Counted from the stretch's first letter, positions 41,735-50,375 are shown. The stretch is 64,000 bases of DNA from GCA-2693325 sp036343635 (GCA_036343635.1 JAYYVF010000024.1:1-64000), one strand, 5' to 3'. The notes: generated from the sequence alone by a model not told the origin. Made by a program: numbers and translations.

Positions 41735-43195
41735 TCACGATCCTCGTAACACAAAAGGGAAATACAGTCGAAAGGCACTCCCATCTGGACCTGAACGATG
41801 GAGAGTCAGGTACCCTCCATTCTCTTGAACCAATTTAGACACAATAGCCAAACCCAACCCCGAGCCACTTGCGCGCGTAGTGAAAAATGGTTGGAAAATC
41901 TTGTTTCTCATATCTTCTGAAATCCCATCACCAGTGTCACTTACTTCAATCAAAACCTGTTCGCCTAATTTGCGTCCCTCTATCCGCAAGCAGCCTCCTT
42001 GGGACATGGCTTGCGTGCCATTTTTTATTAGATTGAACAACGCTCTTTTTATTTGTTCACGGTCCACCCAAACCACTGTTTTCGGTGAGATATCAATTTG
42101 AACCTCAATGCCAGTTTTTTCTAGGTCTGGCGACAAGAGAAACGTAGCATCACGAGCTAATCCCAACAAAGATACATACTCAAAATCAGGGGAGGAAGGT
42201 CTAGCAAAGCTTAAAAATTCTGAAATTACATCATCTAACTTCCTTACTTCTTGAATAACCTTTTGAATATGATGTTTACGATCATCGTTGTCGGGTAAAT
42301 CATCAGCTATAAGACCCGCATATATTTCAATTCCACCTAAGGGGTTCCGAATTTCGTGAGCAACGCCACCCAACATCTGGCGTAATTGATTATCTCGATC
42401 CAACAAACCTCGGCGCATTTCATCCAAAGACTCAGCTAAATAACCTAACTCATCATTTCCCAAATTTGGCACGGTACGGTCCAAATCACCTTTACCTATT
42501 TGACCCGCAGCGTAGACTAATTTTTGTATCGGCCGTGTTAAAGTAAGGGCCATAATCCAGGCCACAATTACAGTTAGAAAGACACCAATCACTAAAAATA
42601 ATGCCACTGATCTCCTAAAGACATGGATGGAATCAACAAATCCAGCACCAATATCAATCCCCACTATGGCTACAACTTCACTCCCTTTTTTCACAGGTGC
42701 ATAACCAGTCATATACGGTATATCATTGTCTGAATAAAAAAGAATTGAACAAGTCGATTCACCGCTTAACGCTAACTCAACTTCACGAAGATCTCGGATC
42801 CTTGAATGATGTATCTGTTGACCAATTAAAGTTCCATCCGTGTCAATCAAATTTCCAAAAAATCGGTTAAAAACATAAATCCTGCTTGCACCTGTGACTA
42901 GTTTAGCATATTCTAAACGACTCTTAAGCCCCAGATAATAACCCGAATTTTCCCATCCATCGTTAGCCTTCAATCTCACTACATCGTGACCGACTCCAGA
43001 GGCAACCAACTGTGCAATGGCTTTAAGCTTCACATTCATTTGGGATTCTAAACTAATACGAGCTAATTTAACAAGAACACCACCTAAAAAAAACGTTAAA
43101 CACAGAACTAAAACGACAAAACTAACGATGAGTCTCCTTCCTATACGCGCACGCAAAATAGGTGATACTCTGGAAAATAGTTTTGATATTCCCAT
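41735..43195 (-). CDS. Membrane-bound sensor histidine kinase
   Basis: Phosphorylates the NtrC-family regulator encoded next to it in response to a periplasmic or membrane signal. The 486-residue protein has two membrane helices (about 22-45 and 195-215) flanking a ~150-residue sensor domain (with YVFNRFFGNLIDTDGT and a VAIVGIDIGAGF strand). A HAMP linker (TRPIQKLVYAAGQIGKGDL), a HisKA dimerisation domain with phospho-acceptor His in GGVAHEIRNPLGG, and a HATPase domain follow. The HATPase shows the N box NLIKNGTQAM, G1 DTGDGIS and G2 GSGLGLAIV. The ATG at 43195 has a GAGA ribosome site. It is the first gene of the operon. The stimulus is not identifiable. Confidence 0.94.
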   Translation of the reverse strand: MGISKLFSRVSPILRARIGRRLIVSFVVLVLCLTFFLGGVLVKLARISLESQMNVKLKAIAQLVASGVGHDVVRLKANDGWENSGYYLGLKSRLEYAKLVTGASRIYVFNRFFGNLIDTDGTLIGQQIHHSRIRDLREVELALSGESTCSILFYSDNDIPYMTGYAPVKKGSEVVAIVGIDIGAGFVDSIHVFRRSVALFLVIGVFLTVIVAWIMALTLTRPIQKLVYAAGQIGKGDLDRTVPNLGNDELGYLAESLDEMRRGLLDRDNQLRQMLGGVAHEIRNPLGGIEIYAGLIADDLPDNDDRKHHIQKVIQEVRKLDDVISEFLSFARPSSPDFEYVSLLGLARDATFLLSPDLEKTGIEVQIDISPKTVVWVDREQIKRALFNLIKNGTQAMSQGGCLRIEGRKLGEQVLIEVSDTGDGISEDMRNKIFQPFFTTRASGSGLGLAIVSKLVQENGGYLTLHRSGPDGSAFRLYFPFVLRGS

Positions 43196-43381
43196 TAAAT
43201 CGTGTTCTCTGAGGCAAAGATCCCGCCTAATTAGAATAGGACAAGATTTGGAATCAACTTATAGTGTATTGACTCTCGAAAAAGACAAATGTTTCTACCT
43301 TTTTTTCTTGTCCGTCTTTAAAATAAAAATGAACAATCAAGAAAAAGTTTAAGAATAAAGCAGTATAAGTATATTTTTTTC

Positions 43382-43409
43382 TTGATTCAAATTAGATATT
43401 GATTATAAT
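43382..43409 (+). promoter_or_regulatory. Predicted strong promoter of the HU gene
   Basis: TTGATT (43382-43387) and a perfect TATAAT (43404-43409) with a 16-bp spacer. The transcription start near 43416 gives a leader of about 114 nt before the GTG start at 43530. Confidence 0.6.
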
Positions 43410-43441
43410 ACAAGTTACAATAAACACAGTATCTTATAAAA

Positions 43442-43504
43442 AATGCCTTCGCATTATGGATCTGATTGATCCTGGGTTTTGCCTCAAATAGAGGCGTTGG
43501 CATT
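43442..43504 (+). promoter_or_regulatory. Structured 5' leader of the HU gene
   Basis: A possible three-way junction: closing stem AATGCC (43442-43447)/GGCATT (43499-43504), enclosing two 5-bp hairpins GGATC (43458-43462)/GATCC (43468-43472) and GCCTC (43481-43485)/GAGGC (43491-43495). The 5' strand of the closing stem can instead form a local hairpin AATGC (43442-43446)/GCATT (43451-43455). The ribosome site GAGGGG (519-524 of the 43-kb block) lies 14 nt after the structure. No known riboswitch class matches. Confidence 0.4.
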
Positions 43505-43529
43505 AGTCTCCGTAAAACGAGGGGTTTTC

Positions 43530-43886
43530 GTGGCTACCGTAACAAAAAAAGATCTTGCCCGTGCCGTGGCTGATTCGATTGGATGTAAGAATAATTTAAC
43601 ACTAGAAATGGTCGACAGCCTTTTCGAGGCCATGCGCGACTCATTGATAGAAGGCAACCGTATAGAGATCAGAGGATTTGGAGTCCTTGAGGTAAAAAAC
43701 ACAAAGCCTAAGCCTGCTGCCCGTAACCCACGCACAGGGGAGATTGTCTATGTTCCCGCTCGTCGAAAAACACATTTTAAACCTGGAAAACAATTAAAAG
43801 AAGCATTGCATGGCATAAATTCACAAGCTTCGGCTGAGAAAAATAGTCATATCTCTCCACCTATATCAGACCGACAAAGTAACTAG
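43530..43886 (+). CDS. HU/IHF-family nucleoid DNA-binding protein
   Basis: Binds and bends DNA as a dimer in the nucleoid; about 118 residues. The HU core starts VTKKDLARAVADSIGC and includes the DNA-contacting arm RGFGVLEVKNTKPKPAARNPRTGEIVYVPARRKTHFKPGKQLKEAL, with the conserved RNP in AARNPRTG. It carries an extra polar C-terminal tail of ~20 residues after the HU core. The start is GTG at 43530, five nt after GAGGGG; the upstream open frame to 43479 is ignored. It has a strong promoter and a structured leader. Convergent with the aminotransferase gene. Whether it is HU-type or IHF-type is not settled by sequence alone. Confidence 0.93.
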   Translation: MATVTKKDLARAVADSIGCKNNLTLEMVDSLFEAMRDSLIEGNRIEIRGFGVLEVKNTKPKPAARNPRTGEIVYVPARRKTHFKPGKQLKEALHGINSQASAEKNSHISPPISDRQSN

Positions 43887-44035
43887 CTGATCTAATCAAT
43901 AACTAAAAATTTTCGAATAAACGAGTTTATGCCACATCAACTTTGATAGATCTGATCTTTAACGATTTAGTGGGCATTGTGTGCACTGCTGACTTACGAT
44001 CTTTTGTTGTTCCCCATTGTAAAACACAATGTCAA

Positions 44036-45367
44036 CTATTCAACCATGCGTCCGAACAATTCACTCTGGACAGGAACTTCTAATACATCATCAATATTTT
44101 CTCTCTCTAAAGCTTGATCAATAATATTAAAACTATTAATTACTGCTTGAGTCGTTCTATCAACTATTTCGTAATTGTGACTTAGATTTAAAAATATTCC
44201 TCCACTCAAAAGAAATCCTTGCCGAGCATTTTCCTGGGTAAAAAGAGTCTCTATTTTCTTTAGTAAAATAGGATCTTTTATATCAAAATAAATCTTTGGA
44301 AATGCAGACGTCCCGCCACATCTAACACTAACATTTGAAACAGATGCAGCCTCATTGATTCGACTTTTAAAATATGACCCCACTTCTACAAAGTAATTCG
44401 CAGCCTCCCTCCTTTGTAACTCTTTGAGGGTTGCTATACCCGCAATGACACCAATGTTATCGTCCCAATATGCACTTGAAATAAATAGTTTTTCAGCCAA
44501 AGCCATACAATCTCGCTGCCCGACAACAGCACCTAAAGCATACCCGTTAGATAATGCTTTGGCGAAAGTAGTCATGTCGGGCGTTACGCCAGTATACTCT
44601 TGTGCGCCCCCCAAAGCTATGCGAAACCCAGTAGAAACTTCATCAAAAATCAGAACAACATTGTGACGATCAGCCAATTGACGAACTCCTTGCAAATAGC
44701 CAGGTGGCGGATCTTCGCTTCGCATTGGCTCCATAATTATACAAGCAATTTGATCAGAGTTTTCTTCTAGTAGGTTAGATAAGACCTCGATATTCCCATA
44801 AGAAAAAGGTTTTACAGTTCCGACAAGGGATCGTGGTACTCCCAGCGGCTCAATCCCATTAAACAGATGTTCTGATAACTTCTCTCCCTCGAGATTGGCA
44901 GCGAGGTACCAATCATGCCAACCATGGTAACCACAAAATAGAACTTTGTCTCGACCTGTATAAGCACGAGCAATTCTAACAGCGATCGCACATGCTTCAC
45001 CGCCTCCCTTACAAAAACGAACCATCTCAGCACTAGGGATAACACGCCTTAGCTCCTCGGCCAAGTGCACTGCCCCTTCCTCTAGAATACTGTATATGGC
45101 TCCTCTGCCAATCTGATCTTTCACTGCTGCATCAACTACAGGATCACAATAACCCAAAATAATTGGTCCATACCCACTATGCCAGTCTACATATTCATTG
45201 CCATCTAAGTCCCAAATACGGCAATCCTTCCCATGATGCGCATATATGGGACTGACCCCTAACGCCGCCCGAGAAGGACGGCGACTAATCAGCTGTGCTA
45301 TACCGGGAATAACTTGTTTAGCACGACTATAAACTTCCCAAGATCTTTTAATTCGCTCATTGCTCAT
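44036..45367 (-). CDS. Class III aminotransferase (glutamate-1-semialdehyde aminomutase-like)
   Basis: A PLP-dependent enzyme of 443 residues. It shows the family order GYGPIILGYCDPVVDAAV, CKGGGEACAIAVRIARAYTGRDKVLFCGYHGWHDWY, IIMEPMRSEDPP, LIFDEVSTGFR and the Schiff-base Lys in FAKALSNGYALGA. The last is consistent with the HemL/GSAM-like branch, which often includes catabolic or natural-product aminotransferases. It is not clearly HemL: the N-terminus and the context differ. The ATG at 45367 is well placed. It is the last gene of a leftward group after the Arg-tailed small protein (84-bp gap), the 283-residue orphan, the epimerase and the zinc-ribbon protein. The amino acceptor is unknown; a keto-sugar or amino acid derivative is possible. 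Confidence 0.85.
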   Translation of the reverse strand: MSNERIKRSWEVYSRAKQVIPGIAQLISRRPSRAALGVSPIYAHHGKDCRIWDLDGNEYVDWHSGYGPIILGYCDPVVDAAVKDQIGRGAIYSILEEGAVHLAEELRRVIPSAEMVRFCKGGGEACAIAVRIARAYTGRDKVLFCGYHGWHDWYLAANLEGEKLSEHLFNGIEPLGVPRSLVGTVKPFSYGNIEVLSNLLEENSDQIACIIMEPMRSEDPPPGYLQGVRQLADRHNVVLIFDEVSTGFRIALGGAQEYTGVTPDMTTFAKALSNGYALGAVVGQRDCMALAEKLFISSAYWDDNIGVIAGIATLKELQRREAANYFVEVGSYFKSRINEAASVSNVSVRCGGTSAFPKIYFDIKDPILLKKIETLFTQENARQGFLLSGGIFLNLSHNYEIVDRTTQAVINSFNIIDQALERENIDDVLEVPVQSELFGRMVE

Positions 45368-45451
45368 TCTGAACTATTCCGAACTAAATACGTTTTTTAT
45401 GTTATGAAAGAAAACCCTACCAAAAGGCTCATCAAATTTTTAACAGCGTTT

Positions 45452-45679
45452 TTAACGGCGACGACGACGGCGAGATTGTGGGACAGGCCTTCTAGATCGA
45501 GCAGTTGGGTCTTCGTTAGATGAGTCACCACACAACAGAGATTCCAGATTGTCAAAAGCTGTTCCGATCATTTCCTCATCCCAATCACCATCTATTTCTA
45601 TTCTTAACATATCTTTAATAGCACCAAGCTCTTCATCTTGAACTTGGAGGCGAGAACTACGCACCTGATTATTTTCCAT
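45452..45679 (-). CDS. Small protein with arginine-rich tail
   Basis: A 75-residue unrecognised protein with an acidic N-terminal two-thirds (QDEELGAIKDMLRIEIDGDWDEEMIG) and a very basic C-terminus ending in six arginines (PVPQSRRRRRR). The ATG at 45679 has GAGGG very close upstream and lies 11 bp after the 283-residue gene's stop, so it is probably translated in the same operon. The Arg tail could bind RNA, DNA or membranes. Its length and position make it likely real, but no homologue is known to me. It may be a low-complexity C-terminus rather than a defined domain. Confidence 0.55.
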   Translation of the reverse strand: MENNQVRSSRLQVQDEELGAIKDMLRIEIDGDWDEEMIGTAFDNLESLLCGDSSNEDPTARSRRPVPQSRRRRRR

Positions 45680-45690
45680 ATACCCTCACT

Positions 45691-46542
45691 TTAATGATTT
45701 GAGTAATTCTCAAAAATAAAACTTTTCAAAATAAATAGAGTAGAGCAAACAGCCTGCAACTGCAAAAATTTCTTCGAATCCTCCAAAAACACTCCGAATG
45801 GGCGCGCAACGTAGGATAGGTAACGGCTATCTGCAGATTTTAACCAACATCTTAGACTTAAAGGTCGAATAATTTCACCATATCCCACTTCAGGATCACC
45901 ATCAACTTTTAAGCTACAAGATTCTACTCGCGAGAAAACCCATGACCAAAGATTTTCATCCTCGCACCTATCTGCTTCAGCAGCAATAGCCTCCAATAAA
46001 AGAAATTTATGATAAATAGAGCAATATTCGGCAGAATTATCCATATGTGTTTCTAATGACCAACTCTTATAAAATGTGTCTTCATTCACATCAAAAAAAT
46101 CATTCAGTGCGATAGCCACGCACTTCGCTAAAGAAATATTTAGCCAATCTGATTCTTTCAGCCTCCACAAGTCTCCACCAAGAAAGATTAATTTAGATAG
46201 TGTATTACAACTTAGTCCTGTTGATTCAGAGTCTATTAATTCGATTTTTCTACGGTAGAGCTCCTCGATTTCGCTCTCCCATATATCACTCTTTTCTATT
46301 AACATATAAGAGCAAAATGCTCGAGACGCATCCAAGTCACCCGAAACAGCTGCCCCCCGCACATCTGACCAAAAACCATTATTCTCAAGACTATATGAGC
46401 AGCAGATCCACTTGGCTTCTGACAAAGCCAGAGCGGAATTTGAATCATATTTCAATATCTCATGGTTAAAGAAAGAAGAGGCCAACGAATAGTACAAATC
46501 ATATAATTCTTGTAATTCTCGAATCAAAAATTTACCTGGCAC
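45691..46542 (-). CDS. Hypothetical protein, 283 residues
   Basis: Mostly alpha-helical and soluble with many Trp, Cys and Tyr residues (KWICCSYSLENNGFW, RCWLKSADSRYLSYVA, LWSWVFSRVESCSL). No signal peptide or membrane helix. The aromatic repeats give an alpha-solenoid or alpha/alpha-barrel impression, but no motif of a known enzyme stands out. GTG start at 46542, three bases after the epimerase gene's stop, and 11 bp before the Arg-tailed gene: it is translated in the same operon. The function is unknown; its conservation with the epimerase should be checked. Confidence 0.6.
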   Translation of the reverse strand: MPGKFLIRELQELYDLYYSLASSFFNHEILKYDSNSALALSEAKWICCSYSLENNGFWSDVRGAAVSGDLDASRAFCSYMLIEKSDIWESEIEELYRRKIELIDSESTGLSCNTLSKLIFLGGDLWRLKESDWLNISLAKCVAIALNDFFDVNEDTFYKSWSLETHMDNSAEYCSIYHKFLLLEAIAAEADRCEDENLWSWVFSRVESCSLKVDGDPEVGYGEIIRPLSLRCWLKSADSRYLSYVARPFGVFLEDSKKFLQLQAVCSTLFILKSFIFENYSNH

Positions 46543-46545
46543 GCG

Positions 46546-47568
46546 TTAGAATTTTCCACTGCGAGATTCATACTTAGTAGGTTTACCTAAAGTTCTACCA
46601 TCATTCGAGATCCAACCTGAAACCCACCGTACGATCTCATCAATTGACACGTAAGGTTTCCCCATTGAATTAAACAAATAAGAAGCATCTCCAAGCAGAG
46701 CATCTTTTGACTCTAAATTAATAAATATTGGTTTAATTCCTAAAATTTCACCAATTTGCTGTGCCAAAATACGCGTTGACAAAATTTCTGGGCCGGTAAG
46801 ATTAATTATCGTAGCAGGAGAACTACAGTAAGAAAATAGTCGACAGAGATAAGCATTAGCATCACCCTGCCAAATTTGGTTCACATATCCCATAGAAAGA
46901 TCAATAGGCTCTTTAGAAAAAACTTTCCATGCTAAATCATGTATTATTCCGTATCTGAGCTCTGTCGCATAAAATAAGCGAACAACCGTTAATGGCGTCC
47001 TTTGAATATTTGACCAATATTGGGAAAGACGTTCACCAGCCAAACGGGACTGAGCGTACTCTCCAATTGGAGCAAGCGGTGCTTTTTCATCAGAACCGAT
47101 CGATTTTATCGAAGTATAGGCATAAACGTTACCCGAACTTACGTAAACAATTTTCGATTTAGGAAATCGTTGCACAACAAGACCTGGCAACCAACCATTC
47201 ATAGCCCACATAAGATCTTCGTTACCAGTACCACCGAATTTATATCCCGCCAAATTAAACACATACGGGGAATCAGGTAGAGAGTCAAACTCTGTTGGAT
47301 TAAGTAAATTTACCGTTAAAGTGCTCACTCCGCAGGATTCTAAATATCTTTTTTGATCCGGATCAGTAAATCGCGAAACCGCGATCACGCGCTTTGCCCC
47401 TGCTCCAACGAGCAGTTTACAAAGTGTCGGCCCCATTTTTCCTCCTGCCCCAAGGACTAGGATCTCACCGTCTAAAGCCTCTACTGCCGACCGAACCTCG
47501 TCGGTTGGTTCACACATGAAATCAATAAGCTCGTCTTCATCCGAAAATTTGGACATAATTTGCTGCAT
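46546..47568 (-). CDS. NAD-dependent epimerase/dehydratase-like protein (extended SDR)
   Basis: A 340-residue Rossmann protein. The N-terminal ~35 residues (KFSDEDELIDFMCEPTDEVR) precede the cofactor motif GEILVLGAGGKMGPTLCKLL, unusual for an extended SDR because the glycine loop starts late and has the form GAGGKMG. The active-site segment reads VYVSSGNVYAY, then IGEYAQSRLAGERL, where the usual YxxxK has Arg in the K position. This suggests altered or no dehydrogenase chemistry. A substrate-binding C-terminal domain follows. Start ATG at 47568; the internal ATG at 47556 is an alternative. It lies 3 bp downstream of the zinc-ribbon gene and upstream of the 283-residue orphan. Confidence 0.75.
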   Translation of the reverse strand: MQQIMSKFSDEDELIDFMCEPTDEVRSAVEALDGEILVLGAGGKMGPTLCKLLVGAGAKRVIAVSRFTDPDQKRYLESCGVSTLTVNLLNPTEFDSLPDSPYVFNLAGYKFGGTGNEDLMWAMNGWLPGLVVQRFPKSKIVYVSSGNVYAYTSIKSIGSDEKAPLAPIGEYAQSRLAGERLSQYWSNIQRTPLTVVRLFYATELRYGIIHDLAWKVFSKEPIDLSMGYVNQIWQGDANAYLCRLFSYCSSPATIINLTGPEILSTRILAQQIGEILGIKPIFINLESKDALLGDASYLFNSMGKPYVSIDEIVRWVSGWISNDGRTLGKPTKYESRSGKF

Positions 47569-47571
47569 ATT

Positions 47572-47871
47572 TTACCAATCCCTACGATATGTCCAAAATG
47601 GACCAACGGGGTTGTGCTTTAGTCTTGGAACAAACTCCTCACATCGTGGGCAAATCCGCACGGCCCGTAAAACTGGAGCCTTACACGATGGACATTTATG
47701 AGCTAATAAGTGGAGGACCAAAAACAGGCCAACGGGCCCAAGTAAAACACCAAATACGGCCCACTGAAATATGCCACCTCCGCGACGACAAGCTATCGTG
47801 ATAGTAATTATTCCAAGGATAAACCATATCACCAGGCCAACCAATAAAAACAAAACAAAAAGTGTGATCAT
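47572..47871 (-). CDS. Membrane protein with zinc-ribbon tail
   Basis: A 99-residue protein with two hydrophobic helices (about 3-26 and 34-56) followed by a cytoplasmic zinc-ribbon: CPSC at about 61-64 and CPRC at about 75-78, giving four Cys ligands. Such small TM-plus-zinc-ribbon proteins are common in bacteria and mostly uncharacterised. The ATG at 47871 begins the leftward operon (zinc-ribbon, epimerase, orphan, Arg-tail, aminotransferase); the gap of 99 bp to folD must hold a promoter. A membrane-anchor or interaction role for the operon is possible but unsupported. Confidence 0.7.
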   Translation of the reverse strand: MITLFVLFLLVGLVIWFILGIITITIACRRGGGIFQWAVFGVLLGPVGLFLVLHLLAHKCPSCKAPVLRAVRICPRCEEFVPRLKHNPVGPFWTYRRDW

Positions 47872-47970
47872 TTGTTGAGAAAAATAATTTTATTTATTTT
47901 TGAAACTATCAAGAATTTAAAAAGAATAGCGCTATAATCTATAAAGTGTCGCCTATATAAACACATTGAT

Positions 47971-48858
47971 CTAATAGTCTGCTATGCTATTTTTTGCTGC
48001 CTGTAAAACATTATTTAGTAACATAGTTATGGTCATAGGGCCAACACCATTTGGCACAGGAGTAATTGCAGCAACCTTCTTGCGTACTGAATTGTAATCG
48101 ACATCTCCTACCAATCGCCAGCCACGTTCACGACTACTATCAATAACGCGATTAACCCCAACATCAATAACAACAGCACCCTGTTTGACCATATCACAAG
48201 TTATAGCCTTAGGTCTGCCTACTGCCACTATCAAAATGTCTGCCTGGCGAGTAAATCTACCGACGTCCGGCGTTCCCGTATGACAAAGCGTGACCGTCGC
48301 ATTACCCATACCCATTTTCTGTGATAAGAGATTCGCTATAGGGCGACCAACTAAAGAACTACGGCCAACGACCACGGCATGCTTACCAGATACGTCGATC
48401 TCTGACCGAGACAATATCTTTAAAACTCCATATGGCGTGCACGGTAAAAATCCTTCTTCTCCGCGTATTAACCTTCCGAGATTGACAGGATGTAAACCAT
48501 CAACATCTTTCTCGGGCACAATCTTATTTATTACCTGATCCTCTCTCTGGTTCGGAAGGGGAAGTTGCACCAAAATACCGTGAATATTTGGATTTATGTT
48601 CAGAAATTCTATTTCACTTAATAAGGATTCTGTATTTATATCCTCGTCAAAGTTTAGTTGCAATGACTTTATACCTAATTTTTTACATGCATCTGTCTTT
48701 GCATTTACATAAGAAAGGGAAGCCGGATTGTTACCCACTAAAACAACGGCAAGACCCGGAGTAATATCATGAGTCGCCTTAAGAGATCCTACTTCATCTG
48801 CCAATTCGTTACGTATTTTTTCAGCAATTACTCGTCCATCTAAGCGTTTTCCAATCAT
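47971..48858 (-). CDS. folD: Bifunctional methylenetetrahydrofolate dehydrogenase/cyclohydrolase
   Basis: Interconverts 5,10-methylene-THF and 10-formyl-THF with NADP+, central to one-carbon metabolism. It has 295 residues. The YVNAKTDACKKLGI segment contains the catalytic Lys of FolD, the NADP-binding VVGRSSLVGRPIANLL is present, and the C-terminal PVPNGVGPMTITMLL signature is intact. It lies 16 bp after serS on the same strand and so is probably co-transcribed. PurU, the MetF fusion and formate dehydrogenase elsewhere in the window fit the same pathway. Nothing odd in length or motifs. Confidence 0.96.
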   Translation of the reverse strand: MIGKRLDGRVIAEKIRNELADEVGSLKATHDITPGLAVVLVGNNPASLSYVNAKTDACKKLGIKSLQLNFDEDINTESLLSEIEFLNINPNIHGILVQLPLPNQREDQVINKIVPEKDVDGLHPVNLGRLIRGEEGFLPCTPYGVLKILSRSEIDVSGKHAVVVGRSSLVGRPIANLLSQKMGMGNATVTLCHTGTPDVGRFTRQADILIVAVGRPKAITCDMVKQGAVVIDVGVNRVIDSSRERGWRLVGDVDYNSVRKKVAAITPVPNGVGPMTITMLLNNVLQAAKNSIADY

Positions 48859-48874
48859 TTTACTGAGAAAGCTC

Positions 48875-50230
48875 CTAATTCTTTAGGACTAAGTGTGTCT
48901 TACCTATTCCCTCTTGTAAAACCTTTGGGATTAATATGGTACCATCATTTTGTTGGTAATTATCTAGGATAGCAATAAGAAGACGCCCCATGGCAGCACC
49001 CGTATCATTAACAGTATGACAAAAACCTCGATCTGTCTCTGTCCGATAACGGATCCCCAGTCGACGAGCCTGATAATCTGTCGTATTTGTATCGGTCATA
49101 ACCTCCATATACTCACAGGATCCAGACAACCACACCTCAAGATCTTTTTGTCGAAAGCTAGCCAGATAACCAGCATCACCAGTACACTTATCAACAATAC
49201 GATAAGGTAGTTCGAGTTGTTGAAGAAGCCATTCATTGATTTCAGCAAATTCCTGATAAAGAGTTTCTGACTGATTCGGTAGGCACACCGTGTTCATTTC
49301 AATTTTGTCAAACTGATGAACTCGTTTTATTCCCTTTACATCTTTACCCCAGGACCCGGCCTCAGATCGAAAACAAGGAGTATATGCAAAAAGTTTTTGG
49401 GGAAGTTGGTCGGCAGAAAAACTCTTATCAGCAAAATAACTAAAATTTGTGGGTTCAGACGATCCGACTAGAAATAGTTGATTTCCCTCTTCTACATTTT
49501 CGCTACTAATTGCGTACACCTGATCGCGTCCTTCAGGAAAGTGTGAAGTACCATATAGAGCCCGTTCGCGAACAAGTAGAGGAGGAATAAACATTTCGTA
49601 ATCACGACGAAATAATTCATCGATCAGTAGGCGACTGATTGCATACTGCATTTTTGCAACATCACCTCGCAAATAAGCAAATCTAGATCCAGATACTTTG
49701 GAAGCCTGAAGCGTATCTATCGACCCCAAATCTAAACCCAAATCTGAGTGATGAATTGCATCTACTTTGCCTACGCTATGTATGGGGTTTGACGGCATGT
49801 ACTGAACGCTATGATCACCAACTCCTAGCCTGTCACGTGCAAAATAGCCATCTCCAGGGATCCACACCTTCTCCTCAACATTATCTTCCTCGCCATGACC
49901 AATTGGCATACCTGCGTCAGGCCAATTGGGAAACCAATCGAAAATCTGTTGCCATTCTTTTGACACAAGATCCAATTCCCGCTCTAACTCGCGGGAGCGC
50001 TCGCGTAATTCTTTCCCCTTATTCCGAGCAGCTTCTGGATTCTCCTTACCGAGCTTAGCTAACTCTTTTTTTTCCACATTTATATAGTCAATTTTTCCCT
50101 GAAGTTTCCGACGATCCTCATCTAATTCAACCCAACGATCAACGTCCGCTTTGGACAAATCTACCTTTCTGTGCTCAATAGACTTCCTTAATTCTTCAAT
50201 GTTACCCCGCGCCATTCTGGCATCAATCAT
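48875..50230 (-). CDS. serS: Seryl-tRNA synthetase
   Basis: Charges tRNA-Ser, and (with SelA) also supplies Ser-tRNA-Sec for the selenocysteine pathway used by the formate dehydrogenase here. It is a 451-residue class II synthetase with an N-terminal helical hairpin for tRNA binding (RMARGNIEELRKSIEHRK to about residue 110). Motif 2 lies in YTPCFRSEAGSWGKDVKG and motif 3 in GAAMGRLLIAILDNYQ. The serine-binding segment TSHFPEGRDQVY lies before motif 2. The ATG at 50230 opens the leftward serS-folD unit. A normal-length, complete gene. Confidence 0.96.
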   Translation of the reverse strand: MIDARMARGNIEELRKSIEHRKVDLSKADVDRWVELDEDRRKLQGKIDYINVEKKELAKLGKENPEAARNKGKELRERSRELERELDLVSKEWQQIFDWFPNWPDAGMPIGHGEEDNVEEKVWIPGDGYFARDRLGVGDHSVQYMPSNPIHSVGKVDAIHHSDLGLDLGSIDTLQASKVSGSRFAYLRGDVAKMQYAISRLLIDELFRRDYEMFIPPLLVRERALYGTSHFPEGRDQVYAISSENVEEGNQLFLVGSSEPTNFSYFADKSFSADQLPQKLFAYTPCFRSEAGSWGKDVKGIKRVHQFDKIEMNTVCLPNQSETLYQEFAEINEWLLQQLELPYRIVDKCTGDAGYLASFRQKDLEVWLSGSCEYMEVMTDTNTTDYQARRLGIRYRTETDRGFCHTVNDTGAAMGRLLIAILDNYQQNDGTILIPKVLQEGIGKTHLVLKN

Positions 50231-50375
50231 ACTTAAACCTCTCGTTATCGATAGACTTAAAAAACGATTAAATTATTACTATTAGCAACCAATAAATTCG
50301 TTACTTTTCATTGCTATTCAGCTTTTATTCAATTTCCTATCCGTACGATACCCGTTGTCTGATTTTATAATTGTG

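Larger units (their letters stand above)
43196..43529. other. Intergenic region between the divergent kinase and HU genes
   Basis: This AT-rich 334-bp gap holds a strong rightward promoter for HU (43382-43409) and a 60-nt structured leader (43442-43504), described separately. On the leftward side it must also hold the kinase promoter, which I could not identify with confidence. No RNA gene or insertion is visible. Confidence 0.55.

Noticed and set aside
43212..43230. GG-N10-GC sigma-54-like promoter before the sensor kinase
   Set aside because: The invariant GG and GC are spaced correctly, but several consensus positions differ and the start would leave about 7 nt of leader, too short for the ribosome site.
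44036..45367. hemL (glutamate-1-semialdehyde aminomutase) identity for the class III aminotransferase
   Set aside because: Only family-level motifs match; there is no haem gene nearby and the operon is unrelated, so only the broader family is claimed.
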